Source of the DNA: M3007 sp964621185
GTDB taxonomy: Bacteria; Bacteroidota; Bacteroidia; Chitinophagales; Saprospiraceae
DNA length: 64,000 nt
Direction of reading: 5' to 3'
Assembly: GCA_964621185.1 (NCBI GenBank)
Contig: CAZULM010000009.1
Span: forward strand, 90,453 to 154,452
Below, in pieces: positions 26,271 to 34,148 of the stretch (position 1 is its first letter; every line of letters begins with the position of its first letter). The notes below the pieces were generated by a model that searched no databases, was not told where the DNA came from, and saw only the letters and a program-made list of their open reading frames with translations. The translations under genes were made by a program, and so were the position numbers.

Positions 26271-27140
26271 TCAAATTATCACATTAATTCTCCCTACCCA
26301 TAGCGTCCGATACCCTTCTGCTACAGATGTGCCGCGCTGCTGCCCAACGAGCAGGTAATAAAGCCCGGGTTTGAGGCTTAGCTGCTGGTTGAAATCTACC
26401 CTGTATTTCCCTTCACCGTCTGGTTGCAGCGGAAAGGGGAAATCGGCACGCGGCAGTTTCTTTTCCCAAGCTTCAGGTCGATTGGAATACACGAAAAGCC
26501 GCAGGGATTGGGTGTCGATCAGGGTATCGAGGTTCCACAGGCCGCGAAATGCCAGGCTGAAATTGCCTGATTTCGACTTTACGGTGCTGTCCTGGGCAGG
26601 GCTGCTCAGTTCAAGTTCCCCGGCGCCCCTGATATGGCCGATGCGCAGTTCCAGGGCAGGGTTTGGCTTGAAGTCAGCAGGGTTCATCCTGGCAATTGGG
26701 CGCCTGGCTTTGGTTTCTTCAGGCGATGCCGGCCGTTCAATGGGCGCTGCTGGTTCCTGTATCGGGGTCTTCTGTTCAATTGCTGCAGATTGGTCTTGTG
26801 GCAGCTTTGATGAAGGCTGCATCCACCACCAGGCAGCGATAATGAGGGTAATAGAGGCAGCAACGGCAAGGTATGGGCGCAATAGTTGGAAGCGCAAAGT
26901 TTTTCTGCTGCCCGTTTCAGCTATCTCATCGGACACTTCTGACCACATATCGTTCAAGGCCCTGCGCAAGCGCAATTCGGAAGGGTTGCCAAGGTGTTTT
27001 TGCAGTCGGCGCTGGAGCTCCAATTGCGCGCGCAAATCGGCATCGGTTTCGAGGCGTTGCTCAAAAGCCTGCAGCGCAGATCCGGACAAGTCGCCGTCCA
27101 GATACTGTTCAATCAGTTCGTTTAGCTGTTGCGTCGTCAT
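26271..27140 (-). CDS. Single-pass anti-sigma-like protein, module 1
   Basis: This 289-aa protein has an N-terminal ~85-residue helical cytoplasmic region ('LNELIEQYLDGDLSGSALQAFEQRL', reminiscent of the anti-sigma N-terminus but without the zinc HxxxCxxC motif). One membrane span follows ('YLAVAASITLIIAAWWWM', residues ~89-106). The linker is rich in Pro, Glu and Lys, and the C-terminal periplasmic region (~155-289) looks beta-rich. It follows the sigma gene by 22 nt and precedes the TPR-CHAT gene, which fits an anti-sigma or membrane signal-relay role. No family name can be assigned from the C-terminal domain. Its periplasmic linker would be accessible to an exported protease. Confidence 0.75.
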   Translation of the reverse strand: MTTQQLNELIEQYLDGDLSGSALQAFEQRLETDADLRAQLELQRRLQKHLGNPSELRLRRALNDMWSEVSDEIAETGSRKTLRFQLLRPYLAVAASITLIIAAWWWMQPSSKLPQDQSAAIEQKTPIQEPAAPIERPASPEETKARRPIARMNPADFKPNPALELRIGHIRGAGELELSSPAQDSTVKSKSGNFSLAFRGLWNLDTLIDTQSLRLFVYSNRPEAWEKKLPRADFPFPLQPDGEGKYRVDFNQQLSLKPGLYYLLVGQQRGTSVAEGYRTLWVGRINVII

Positions 27141-27162
27141 CAGGCAATATTCTTTAAGCCGT

Positions 27163-27726
27163 TTATCGGATCAACTCCTGGTATTCCGGGGCGTTTTGGA
27201 TCAATTCGATCAGGCGGTTTTTACACTGGCTTTTTCGCCGTTTGGCATACCCCTCACTGCCATATCCCATCTTTTGCGCGATGGTTTCCATCGATAATTT
27301 TTGAAAAAAATATTCCAGCACCTGCTGGCAATCGGCGCCCAATTGTTGAAAAGCATTCCAGAACAAGTTGCCCTGTTCTACATGCAACAAGTCGTCGGCC
27401 AGCAGATCGCTGTCTGGTATATATTTGGCATCCTCTGATAAGGTGACCTCTGCGGTGGCAGCTTTTTTTGTGCGCATATTGAGCCACAGGTGGCGGCAAA
27501 TGCCAAAAAAGTAGGTGCTGAACTTGCTGGTGAGTTGAAAATCAGGTTGTTGTGCTTTTTGGAAAACAAGCAGCACGGCATCCTGAAAAACATCTTTGAT
27601 GTCGGATTCAGCACCGCCATAATCGCGAACCAAGCGAAGCAGGAAGGGGTATTGCTGATGGTACAAGTGCCGCAAAACGGCGCCGTCGCCTTCAAGTATG
27701 CCTGCTATATAGTTCGGTTGCTCCAT
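27163..27726 (-). CDS. RNA polymerase sigma factor, ECF-like, module 1
   Basis: This 187-aa protein has a sigma-70 region 2 ('DIKDVFQDAVLLVFQKAQ', then 'KFSTYFFGICRHLWLN', residues ~40-85). The C-terminal region 4 helix-turn-helix ('LSMETIAQKMGYGSEGYAKRRKSQCKNRLIELI', given here as separate adjacent helices) lies at ~140-180. It has the length and layout of an ECF-type sigma factor. It is the first gene of the operon with the anti-sigma-like and TPR-CHAT genes, and is homologous to the sigma factor at 51051-51644. Its -7 (TACCTTTG, 27774-27767) lies inside a long palindrome, suggesting autoregulation. Confidence 0.88.
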   Translation of the reverse strand: MEQPNYIAGILEGDGAVLRHLYHQQYPFLLRLVRDYGGAESDIKDVFQDAVLLVFQKAQQPDFQLTSKFSTYFFGICRHLWLNMRTKKAATAEVTLSEDAKYIPDSDLLADDLLHVEQGNLFWNAFQQLGADCQQVLEYFFQKLSMETIAQKMGYGSEGYAKRRKSQCKNRLIELIQNAPEYQELIR

Positions 27727-27742
27727 AATAGGAAGGAAAATG

Positions 27743-27800
27743 AATAGCGTGCCCGAATACCGGTTTCAAAGGTACTTCTTTGAGCCCGGTATTCGCTATT
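27743..27800. promoter_or_regulatory. Palindrome overlapping the module 1 sigma promoter
   Basis: Three paired blocks are nested around a centre near 27775: AATAGCG/CGCTATT, GAATACCGG/CCGGTATTC and TCAAAG/CTTTGA (22 bp in total, with a 5-nt bulge and a 2-nt internal loop). On the minus strand TACCTTTG (27774-27767) sits at the centre. It lies upstream of the sigma gene and divergent from the toxin-antitoxin promoter, and may be an operator. Confidence 0.55.
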
Positions 27801-27832
27801 TTCCTAACCTGTAAAAGTGAGCAGTGTTTTTG

Positions 27833-27864
27833 CTTGACAACTTGTCAAACAAGGCTTACCTTTG
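27833..27864 (+). promoter_or_regulatory. Toxin-antitoxin promoter with overlapping operator
   Basis: TTG (27834-27836) and TACCTTTG (27857-27864) are 20 nt apart, with the ATG only 10 nt after the -7. A perfect palindrome TTGACAA-C-TTGTCAA (27834-27848) covers the -33 element, as expected for an operator bound by a Phd-type antitoxin. Confidence 0.75.
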
Positions 27865-27874
27865 TTCAAAAAAT

Positions 27875-28111
27875 ATGCGCACCTACACTGTTGGAGAATT
27901 CAAAAGCAACTTTTCAGACATCCTGGAAATGGTACGCTCCGGGGAGAATATTGCTATTGCCTATGGTAAAAAGAAGGAAATAGTAGCCTATTTGGTGCCG
28001 CGCTCCTCACGAGCTGGCAAAAAGCGCCCTGTTGGGTTGTTGGACGGAAAAGCAACGGTTACATTTTCCGATGATTTCAAGATAACGGAAGAGGAGTTTC
28101 TTGGCCTATGA
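27875..28111 (+). CDS. Phd/YefM-family antitoxin
   Basis: From MRTYTVGEF at 27875 this 78-aa protein has the compact Phd fold: 'YTVGEFKSNFSDILEMV' (strand and helices) followed by GENIAIAYGKKKEIVAYLVP. The C-terminal tail (residues ~47-78) would wrap the toxin. It binds operator DNA and neutralises the VapC encoded by the next gene; the two overlap by 4 nt (ATGA). An in-frame start further upstream would run through the promoter and is rejected. A leader of only a few nucleotides is predicted. Confidence 0.88.
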   Translation: MRTYTVGEFKSNFSDILEMVRSGENIAIAYGKKKEIVAYLVPRSSRAGKKRPVGLLDGKATVTFSDDFKITEEEFLGL

Positions 28112-28506
28112 ATTATTTACTGGACACCCATACCTTGATCTGGGCCATTGCCGACTCGAAAAAGCTTTCCAAAAGAGCCAAAGAACTGATTGAAGACTCT
28201 TCTTGCCATATCTTGGTCAGCGCCATCTCATTTTGGGAAATCTCGCTCAAACATTCCATCGGTAAGCTGCAATTGGGCAGCATCAGCCCTGAGGATTTTC
28301 CCATTCTTTGCCAAAAAATGGACTTTGAAGTGCTTTCAATCGATCCAGATACCTGCTCGACTTACCATTTCCTGGAAGCAAAGTACCATAAGGATCCATT
28401 TGACCGAATGTTGCTCTGGCTTGCAAAAAGTCAAAATTTCAGTATTATTAGCAAAGACGAAAACCTCAAATTGTATGCCTCTGAAGGGCTTTCCATTGTT
28501 TGGTGA
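28108..28506 (+). CDS. PIN-domain toxin (VapC type)
   Basis: This 132-aa PIN-domain ribonuclease keeps the acidic residues of the active site: D6 in NYLLDTHTLIW, the glutamate of 'SAISFWEISLKH' near 45, the aspartates of 'HKDPFDRMLLW' near 95-99, and D114 region of ISKDENL. It resembles the Phd-partnered VapC subgroup that begins with LLDTHTLIW. The intact antitoxin gene, 4-nt overlap and operator indicate a functional type II toxin-antitoxin locus. It cuts RNA when freed from the antitoxin; the target RNA is unknown. It sits next to the sigma-CHAT module 1. Confidence 0.9.
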   Translation: MNYLLDTHTLIWAIADSKKLSKRAKELIEDSSCHILVSAISFWEISLKHSIGKLQLGSISPEDFPILCQKMDFEVLSIDPDTCSTYHFLEAKYHKDPFDRMLLWLAKSQNFSIISKDENLKLYASEGLSIVW

Positions 28507-28519
28507 GTAGTGTGGCCCC

Positions 28520-29350
28520 TCACTTCACCACATGTTCCTCTGCTGCCTGCAACACGATCTTCTCATCTGGCCCGGGCTGGTGCACATAAGCTACCACGCT
28601 GCAATGCTTCGCATCCCATTCCGCAGGGAGGCGGTAGCTGAAGTTCTTGCTGATCAGGGCGCCCGCTGTCAGCGGTTCAGGGATATCGTTGCCGGTGGGC
28701 TGTGTGACGACATCGCGCAGCACATGCCGGTGCACATAGTCCTTGATAAGCGTACCATTGTCATTTTGCAGGTCGATGATGCTGTCCTGGGTGATGACCA
28801 CCGTGAGCCGGTTGTTCCCAGCGATTGTATTTTCAGGGGCGATGTTAACGAGTATGTCCAGGTCGCGGGTGGCGGCATTGTATGTGCTTTTCACAAAAAG
28901 GCCCAGGCCGTAATCTTTCGTAAATTCGGAAGCCACGAGGCCAGACCAGCTAGAACTGGGCACCACAAAACGCGACAAGGTGAAGGTGGGCGACAAATAC
29001 CGGGCAATGGATGCACAAGGCACCCCGATAAATGGCCCTATAAAATCGGCCATCAGTTTGCCATTTGTGGTGCGGAAATCATATTTGCTGCCATCGGGGC
29101 CGGTGTAAGGGTCGGAAAAACTTGGCGCAGCATGGATGGACACGACGATCAGGTTGTCTTTGCCATAAGTGTTCTGCAGGGTGTTCAGCACCCTCGCGCC
29201 GCCCGGGCATGCGGTGCATTTGACCCCCGTCATCTCCTCAATCAACACCTTCCGCTTGCCGACAGAAAGCTCGGGGATGCTGAGTTCTTTTTCTTTGCAG
29301 CCCAAAAACGCGAGCGCTGCGATGCCTAGGAATGGGAGAATTCGTTTCAT
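28520..29350 (-). CDS. Omp28-related thioredoxin-like lipoprotein
   Basis: This 276-aa protein has a lipobox (LAFLGCKEK, C18). The thioredoxin-like domain begins 'KRKVLIEEMTGVKCTACPGG', with a CxxC pair at about 49-52, and continues with 'NLIVVSIHAAPSFSDPYTG'. This is the Omp28 family, common in Bacteroidota and named after a Porphyromonas outer-membrane protein. The C-terminal half is a beta-sandwich. The CxxC pair suggests thiol redox activity in the envelope, but the role is unproven. It shares strand and proximity (35 nt) with the DUF6029 gene upstream, so the two are probably co-transcribed. Confidence 0.87.
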   Translation of the reverse strand: MKRILPFLGIAALAFLGCKEKELSIPELSVGKRKVLIEEMTGVKCTACPGGARVLNTLQNTYGKDNLIVVSIHAAPSFSDPYTGPDGSKYDFRTTNGKLMADFIGPFIGVPCASIARYLSPTFTLSRFVVPSSSWSGLVASEFTKDYGLGLFVKSTYNAATRDLDILVNIAPENTIAGNNRLTVVITQDSIIDLQNDNGTLIKDYVHRHVLRDVVTQPTGNDIPEPLTAGALISKNFSYRLPAEWDAKHCSVVAYVHQPGPDEKIVLQAAEEHVVK

Positions 29351-29384
29351 AATAGTATAAATTTTGCGGCATTAAGGCCTGTTC

Positions 29385-31016
29385 TTAAAACGAAGAATTA
29401 ATTTGCAATTTCACGCCAGAAAACGCCGGTTCATAACGGCAAATACCACCGGCGCAGTTGATGCCTTCCACCTGTTTCACCCACGACAAGCCAATGCGGT
29501 TGGCTTTGTGGGTGTACGCGAGCTGAACCGTTGGGAAGTGCAGCTCATCGTATTTCAACTTCTCTTGCGAAAGCCCTTCGGTATCTTGGTGTTTCAATTT
29601 GTACATGTCCGATACGGTGATCAGCCAATGCGGCGCAAGGCCAAGCTCCACGACGGCGTTTATCCAGGACCCGAATTCGTCTTCCGTATTGAGGTACTGG
29701 GCTTCGATGCGCAGGGATTTGCGGGAGCTGAATTTGTACAGGTACTCCGCAAAGGGCGTGATGGCATTCACATAGCTGTCCTTCCCCTGATACACAAAGA
29801 TATTGTATTTTAGCAATTGAACGCCGCCAATAAATTGCCATTTGCGCTTTTGTTTCCAGATGAACTCGGGTGTCAATTCCCGGTAAAGCTCTGTGCCGTC
29901 GGGGAACTGTATGTCGGAAAAATTCAAGCCCAGCGACAGCTTTTTGTTCACTTTGTAATTTACGTCAATCTGTATGGCCTGCTCGTCAATCTCCTGCGTG
30001 GCGGGCGCAAAGCGCGTGGTGAGGCGGTAGGTGTTCTGCTTGGCCATGGGTGGCAGGAAGTTGATGGGGCCTTGCACACCGATGTTGAAAGGGGTTTGGC
30101 GGAAGGAAAAATTGTTGGTGCGCTTGAGTTCGAGCGTGACGCCAAGGCCTTTTTGGGAATAAGCAATGCTGCTGTACACCGAGTAGCCTTTGCGGTTTTC
30201 GATTTTGCCCTGGTCGCCCCTGGCCGTAAAAACATTGGGGTCGTTGATGACGTCGTACGACTTTACGGCGCCTTCTACGTACCAGATAAAATTGCCCGCC
30301 GTCAGGGTGTTGTACAGGGTGCCTGCATACGTGTTGTACTGCGCGCCGGTGCTGTCTTGCGGGGTGTAAGTGGAAATGGTATTCACGATTTGGTCAACGG
30401 TACCGGCGCTGTAGGTGCGGCCAATGACGCCGATGCCGGGGGCCAGGGTGAAATTCGATGTGGAATCAGGCTTAATGAAGCCTTCGAGGCTTGCCCCGCG
30501 GATGACGGTGTTGTACAAGTCGAATTGTTGCTTCTGGCGTCCGGTAAAGCCTTTGATTTTCCAGTTATCGTTGAGGTGGTACCCTACTTTGATGCCAAAG
30601 AGCGCGTTGTCGATCATCAGGGCGCGTTCTTCGTAGGCGCGGTAGATAATGCCTGCGCCAATCTGGTCGTAGATATAGCCGCCTTCCAGTTCGAGCTTGC
30701 CCACGTTTTTGTGCACAAACCAGCGGCCAATGCCCTGGTCGGTGTAGGAGTTGGTGGGGTTGAGCAGGTTGGAGTTGTTGAACAAGTCGAAGCGCAGGCC
30801 CATGTCGAAGCCCCAATTGGAATAATTAAGGTTGAGCCAGCTTTCCGCGCCGAATTTCTGGTAGTCGTACTGCGGGATTCCCGAACCCACCCGCTTTTCG
30901 TCGGCGATAAAAAAGTTGCCGTTCGACTGCAGGCCGCCGCTGATGCGGCTCTGGTCTTGGGCCGTGGCCAGGCCCGCGCACAGCGAGAGTATGTGAAGGA
31001 GTAAAATTCTTTTCAT
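29385..31016 (-). CDS. DUF6029-family outer-membrane protein
   Basis: From MKRILLLHI at 31016 the protein has 543 aa with a signal peptide ending near 'CAGLATAQ'. It opens with SGGLQSNGNFFIADE and continues with many alternating amphipathic beta strands ('SWLNLNYSNWGFDMGLRFDLF', 'VHKNVGKLELEGGYIYD'), ending in an aromatic strand (KLQINSSF). This is the DUF6029 pattern of Bacteroidota: a beta-barrel of unknown function, usually found near Omp28/thioredoxin-like lipoproteins, as here. A -7 TACCTTTG at 31104-31097 implies a leader of about 75 nt. The much longer upstream frame lacks a signal peptide at its start and is rejected. Confidence 0.85.
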   Translation of the reverse strand: MKRILLLHILSLCAGLATAQDQSRISGGLQSNGNFFIADEKRVGSGIPQYDYQKFGAESWLNLNYSNWGFDMGLRFDLFNNSNLLNPTNSYTDQGIGRWFVHKNVGKLELEGGYIYDQIGAGIIYRAYEERALMIDNALFGIKVGYHLNDNWKIKGFTGRQKQQFDLYNTVIRGASLEGFIKPDSTSNFTLAPGIGVIGRTYSAGTVDQIVNTISTYTPQDSTGAQYNTYAGTLYNTLTAGNFIWYVEGAVKSYDVINDPNVFTARGDQGKIENRKGYSVYSSIAYSQKGLGVTLELKRTNNFSFRQTPFNIGVQGPINFLPPMAKQNTYRLTTRFAPATQEIDEQAIQIDVNYKVNKKLSLGLNFSDIQFPDGTELYRELTPEFIWKQKRKWQFIGGVQLLKYNIFVYQGKDSYVNAITPFAEYLYKFSSRKSLRIEAQYLNTEDEFGSWINAVVELGLAPHWLITVSDMYKLKHQDTEGLSQEKLKYDELHFPTVQLAYTHKANRIGLSWVKQVEGINCAGGICRYEPAFSGVKLQINSSF

Positions 31017-31096
31017 GCAGAATGGTGAATGTGATAATTTGAATAATTTGATAATGTGATAATTATTCAAAAATGCTTGTCTTGGGTTAGGGTAGG

Positions 31097-31104
31097 CAAA
31101 GGTA
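31097..31104 (-). promoter_or_regulatory. -7 promoter element of the DUF6029/Omp28 operon
   Basis: The minus strand reads TACCTTTG; no clear -33 TTG lies at the usual spacing. Confidence 0.4.
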
Positions 31105-31317
31105 GAGTGCGGTTGCTTGTTCTTGCGCATTTGTGCGGCGGAAATAGTCGTGCATGGGCAAAAGGTGCTTTGCGCCGTTGGCCGTTGGCTTATAGCCATT
31201 GGCTTGTGCAAAATGACCTTATTAGGCAGCTACTCAGCCTCAAGTTGCCGCGAGGCTTAATACTTGAATCTACATCAAGTCCTTAGCGGCATGGAATATT
31301 CCATCCCCATTTCCCCC

Positions 31318-31359
31318 AAAAACCACAAGCGCCACCCCGGAACCCCAGGATGGCGCTTG
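31318..31359 (-). terminator. Terminator of the DUF937 gene
   Basis: A 9-bp perfect stem (CAAGCGCCA/TGGCGCTTG) lies 24 nt past the stop codon. On the minus strand it is followed by GTGGTTTTT. Confidence 0.6.
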
Positions 31360-31382
31360 ACATTCACATCAGCCAGAAAAAA

Positions 31383-32021
31383 CTATTTTTTCCCGAACAG
31401 CCCGCCAAGCAGGCCGCCGAGCAAGCCGCCGCCACCTTGTGGTTGCGTCTGCGCTTGCGGCTGGCCGCCGCCGAGCACCTGGCCCAGCACCGAGCCGATC
31501 AAATCGCCCATGCCGGGCTGTTGCTGGGCGCTTTGGGCAGAGCCCATCAGCACGCCGGCGAGGCCGCCGAGGTCGAGGCCGCCCGTCTTTTTTGTTTTGC
31601 CGAGCACGCTCATCACGATTGGCGCAAGAATGGGCATGAGCTTCATCACCTGGCTGGCGCTCAGGCCAGAGGACTGGCCGATTTGCGCAGCGGCGGTTTC
31701 CTGCTTCTCGCCCAGGATATGGCCGAGAATACCCATGCCATTGGTCGCGCCAGATGCCTGGGCGTTACCTCCTTGCATCATGCCGCCCAACATGCCGAGC
31801 ACGTCGTCGAGTATGCTGCCGTCGTGGTCGCGGTCGAGCGCGGCGCTGAGGGCAGAAAGGCCTCCTTCATTGGATGCGTTGTTGGCCAAGCCTCCGATCA
31901 ACGTGGCGAAGATGCCGTTTGTGGCCTGGGCCGTCTGTTCGGGCGCGGCGCCGATGTGGTCGCTGAGCTGGCCGATCATGTCGTCGGAAACTTGGTTCTG
32001 AAGGATGTCCATCAAATTCAT
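31383..32021 (-). CDS. DUF937-family protein
   Basis: From MNLMDILQNQV at 32021 the protein has 212 aa. Repeated short helical motifs ('DDMIGQLSDHIGAAPEQT', 'QSSGLSASQVMKLMPILAPIVMSVLGK') are typical of DUF937 (YidB-like fold). The C-terminus is low-complexity and rich in Gly and Gln ('QPQAQTQPQGGGGLLGGLLG'), ending in GKK. There is no signal peptide. Function is unknown for the family. A -7 TAGTTTTG at 32110-32103 gives a leader of about 75 nt, and a hairpin terminator follows, so it is probably monocistronic. Confidence 0.85.
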   Translation of the reverse strand: MNLMDILQNQVSDDMIGQLSDHIGAAPEQTAQATNGIFATLIGGLANNASNEGGLSALSAALDRDHDGSILDDVLGMLGGMMQGGNAQASGATNGMGILGHILGEKQETAAAQIGQSSGLSASQVMKLMPILAPIVMSVLGKTKKTGGLDLGGLAGVLMGSAQSAQQQPGMGDLIGSVLGQVLGGGQPQAQTQPQGGGGLLGGLLGGLFGKK

Positions 32022-32290
32022 AATCAATAGGTTGTTTTTTTTTGTAAGAAATGATTTTTTTTCAAGATTGTGCCCGATTTCGCCGGCCACGAAGTTTAGA
32101 CGCAAAACTATGAAAAAGTAGCAGGTTCCCGGCAGGCTTCCGCGCAAAAGCGGCATAATATTGGTCCATGGGGGAAATTATTTTTCCATATCCCGTTTAA
32201 TTTTGAGAAAAGCCGCAATTTTGGCCTGCACTTCCAACAAATCTCATGCGCCGGCGTTCACCCTGCGTACCGATGCCCGATAGAAGCAAC

Positions 32291-32878
32291 ATGGATTACC
32301 GCGCTGCCAAACAATTCATCCTGTCCAAACTCCGCGCCGAGCTGTCAGACCAGCTCGGATACCACGGCATCCACCATACCTTAGACGTGCTCAAGATGGC
32401 GACGGAAATCTGCGCGAGCGAAGGGGTTAAGGGGCACGACCTGAAATTAGTGAAAACGGCGGCCCTCTTCCACGATGCCGGCTTTGTGAAGAACAAGCAC
32501 GCCGGTCACGAAGCGGAGGGCTGCATCATGGTACGCGACATTTTGCCCAATTTCGGGTACGGCAAAAGCGACATCGAAACCATCTGCGGCATGATCATGG
32601 CCACCAAGATACCCCAATCGCCCAAAAACCTGCTCGAAGAGATACTCTGCGACGCCGACCTCGACTACTTAGGCCGCCAGGATTTTTTCAAGATCGGCAA
32701 TTCCCTGTTCCAGGAACTCCAGGCATACCATATCCTCCACGACGAGCAGTCCTGGAACCGCCTCCAGGTGGGCTTCCTCAGCGCCCACAAGTTCCATACC
32801 CGCACCAACCAAAAACTGCGGGAGCCGGTAAAGCTGCGGTATTTGAAAGATTTGAAAGCGCTTGTGGATACTTATTAG
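32291..32878 (+). CDS. HD-domain phosphohydrolase
   Basis: From MDYRAAKQF at 32291 the protein has 195 aa; in-frame ATGs at 32246 and 32273 are alternatives. Metal ligands of the HD superfamily are visible: histidine in 'YHGIHHTLDVL', the HD pair in AALFHDAGF, and the late aspartate in ILCDADLDYLG. A further histidine pair sits in 'KHAGHEAEG'. There is no signal peptide, so the protein is cytoplasmic. HD enzymes of this size often act on nucleotides or cyclic nucleotides; the substrate is not predictable. It is followed by a GAAACCT-type repeat and then mutY. Confidence 0.87.
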   Translation: MDYRAAKQFILSKLRAELSDQLGYHGIHHTLDVLKMATEICASEGVKGHDLKLVKTAALFHDAGFVKNKHAGHEAEGCIMVRDILPNFGYGKSDIETICGMIMATKIPQSPKNLLEEILCDADLDYLGRQDFFKIGNSLFQELQAYHILHDEQSWNRLQVGFLSAHKFHTRTNQKLREPVKLRYLKDLKALVDTY

Positions 32879-32987
32879 GGTTTCGGGTTTCAGGTTTCTG
32901 GTTTGCGGCATCTTTTGATAATTTGGAACAGCGTTTCAAAGCCACAACCAATGCCGTAAACCTGAAACCTGAAACCTGAAACCCAAT
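32879..32987. repeat. Inverted GGTTTCAGGTTT / AAACCTGAAACC simple repeat
   Basis: GGGTTTCGGGTTTCAGGTTTC follows the HD gene stop, in pieces, and AAACCTGAAACCTGAAACC precedes mutY. The two form an inverted pair around a 45-nt spacer bounded by TGCGGCA/TGCCGTA. It can fold into a long hairpin and may separate the two transcripts. Confidence 0.5.
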
Positions 32988-32990
32988 TCA

Positions 32991-34073
32991 ATGATGCATT
33001 CCCGTTTTTTTCGCGATGCCTTGTTTGCCTGGGCCGCCGCCAACCCGCGGCCCATGCCCTGGAAAGGGGAAAAGGATCCGTACAAAGTTTGGCTGTCCGA
33101 AATTATTCTGCAACAGACCAGGGTGGAGCAAGGCTGGCCCTATTTCGAAAGGTTTGTGGCGGCATACCCCACGGTGCAGGCACTTGCCGCAGCGCCGGAA
33201 GACGGGGTGCTGAAGCTTTGGGAGGGGCTGGGCTACTACACCCGCGCGCGCAACCTGCACGCGGCAGCCAAATACATCGCTCACGACCTGGGCGGCGTTT
33301 TCCCCGCCACCTACGAAGGCATACGGGCCTTGAAGGGCGTGGGCGACTACACGGCGGCGGCCATTGCCTCCTTTGCCTACAACCTGCCGCACGCCGTGCT
33401 CGATGGCAATGTTTACCGCGTTCTGTCGCGCTTTTTTGCCATCGAAACGCCGACGGATTTGCCGGAGGCCAAAAAACAGTTCGCGGCGCTGGCCGAAAGC
33501 CTGCTCGACAAACAGCGGCCAGGCGACTTCAACCAGGCCATGATGGATTTCGGGGCATTGTGCTGTACGCCCGCCCAGCCCGGCTGCAGCAACTGTCCTT
33601 TGAGCCCCGAGTGCCGGGCTTTTCGGGAAGGCAGGGTAGGGGAGCTCCCAATTCGGGTTAAAAAACTGGAAAAAAAAGCGCGGTATTTCCTTTATGTGGT
33701 GCCCAGACAGGGGGCCGACACCTATTTGCGGAAAAGAGCCGGGCGCGATATCTGGCGGGGGCTTTATGAATTTCCCATGCTGGAAGTGGAAAGTGCCGCA
33801 GCAATGGAGCCAGCATCCCTTTTGCAGCGTTTTTACCCCGATGGCCTGCCCAAGGGTGTGGTTTTCGGAAAAAGTTCTCCACATTTCAGGCAGATACTCA
33901 CCCATCAATTGGTGTCGGCCGCATTTATCGAATTACATTTGCCTTTGGAAACGAAGCCCGAATTTTTCGACAACGAACTGTTCGAAAGCAGTTTCAAAAC
34001 AGCCTATAACGCCGTGAAAAAAAAATTTGCCTTTCCGCGTCTGGTATTGCGTTTTTTGGAAAAAAATGTTTAA
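32991..34073 (+). CDS. mutY: A/G-specific adenine DNA glycosylase
   Basis: This 360-aa protein is full-length MutY, which removes adenine mispaired with 8-oxoguanine. The catalytic glutamate lies in WLSEIILQQTRVEQ (E37). The helix-hairpin-helix (ALKGVGDYTAAAIASFAY) is followed by the catalytic aspartate in VLDGNVYRVL. The [4Fe-4S] cluster motif is complete, C-x6-C-x2-C-x5-C (CTPAQPGCSNCPLSPEC, near 190-206). The C-terminal NUDIX-like domain, which recognises 8-oxoG, occupies ~230-350. It leads the mutY-ssb-gldE set; ssb follows after 75 nt. Confidence 0.96.
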   Translation: MMHSRFFRDALFAWAAANPRPMPWKGEKDPYKVWLSEIILQQTRVEQGWPYFERFVAAYPTVQALAAAPEDGVLKLWEGLGYYTRARNLHAAAKYIAHDLGGVFPATYEGIRALKGVGDYTAAAIASFAYNLPHAVLDGNVYRVLSRFFAIETPTDLPEAKKQFAALAESLLDKQRPGDFNQAMMDFGALCCTPAQPGCSNCPLSPECRAFREGRVGELPIRVKKLEKKARYFLYVVPRQGADTYLRKRAGRDIWRGLYEFPMLEVESAAAMEPASLLQRFYPDGLPKGVVFGKSSPHFRQILTHQLVSAAFIELHLPLETKPEFFDNELFESSFKTAYNAVKKKFAFPRLVLRFLEKNV

Positions 34074-34148
34074 CTTTACATTGCTTTCTTTAAAAACCGG
34101 GAAGCGAACGCATCAATTTTTTTTCACGTTTCAAAACTTTACATTACC

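Larger units (their letters stand above)
31017..31382. other. Intergenic gap
   Basis: No gene is visible. It holds a GATAATTTGA/GATAATGTGA-type AT-rich simple repeat (31031-31065) that partly matches 26265-26285, the -7 element of the DUF6029 gene (31097-31104, minus), and the terminator of the DUF937 gene (31318-31359, minus). Confidence 0.5.

Noticed and set aside
23507..27726. Type III-E CRISPR (Craspase) locus
   Set aside because: No gRAMP/Cas7-11 gene, no CRISPR array and no Csx30 homologue is seen; the CHAT proteins are exported. Only the logic is compared.
29817..31004. 395-codon plus-strand frame opposite the DUF6029 gene
   Set aside because: Antisense shadow; the minus-strand frame has a signal peptide and beta-barrel pattern.
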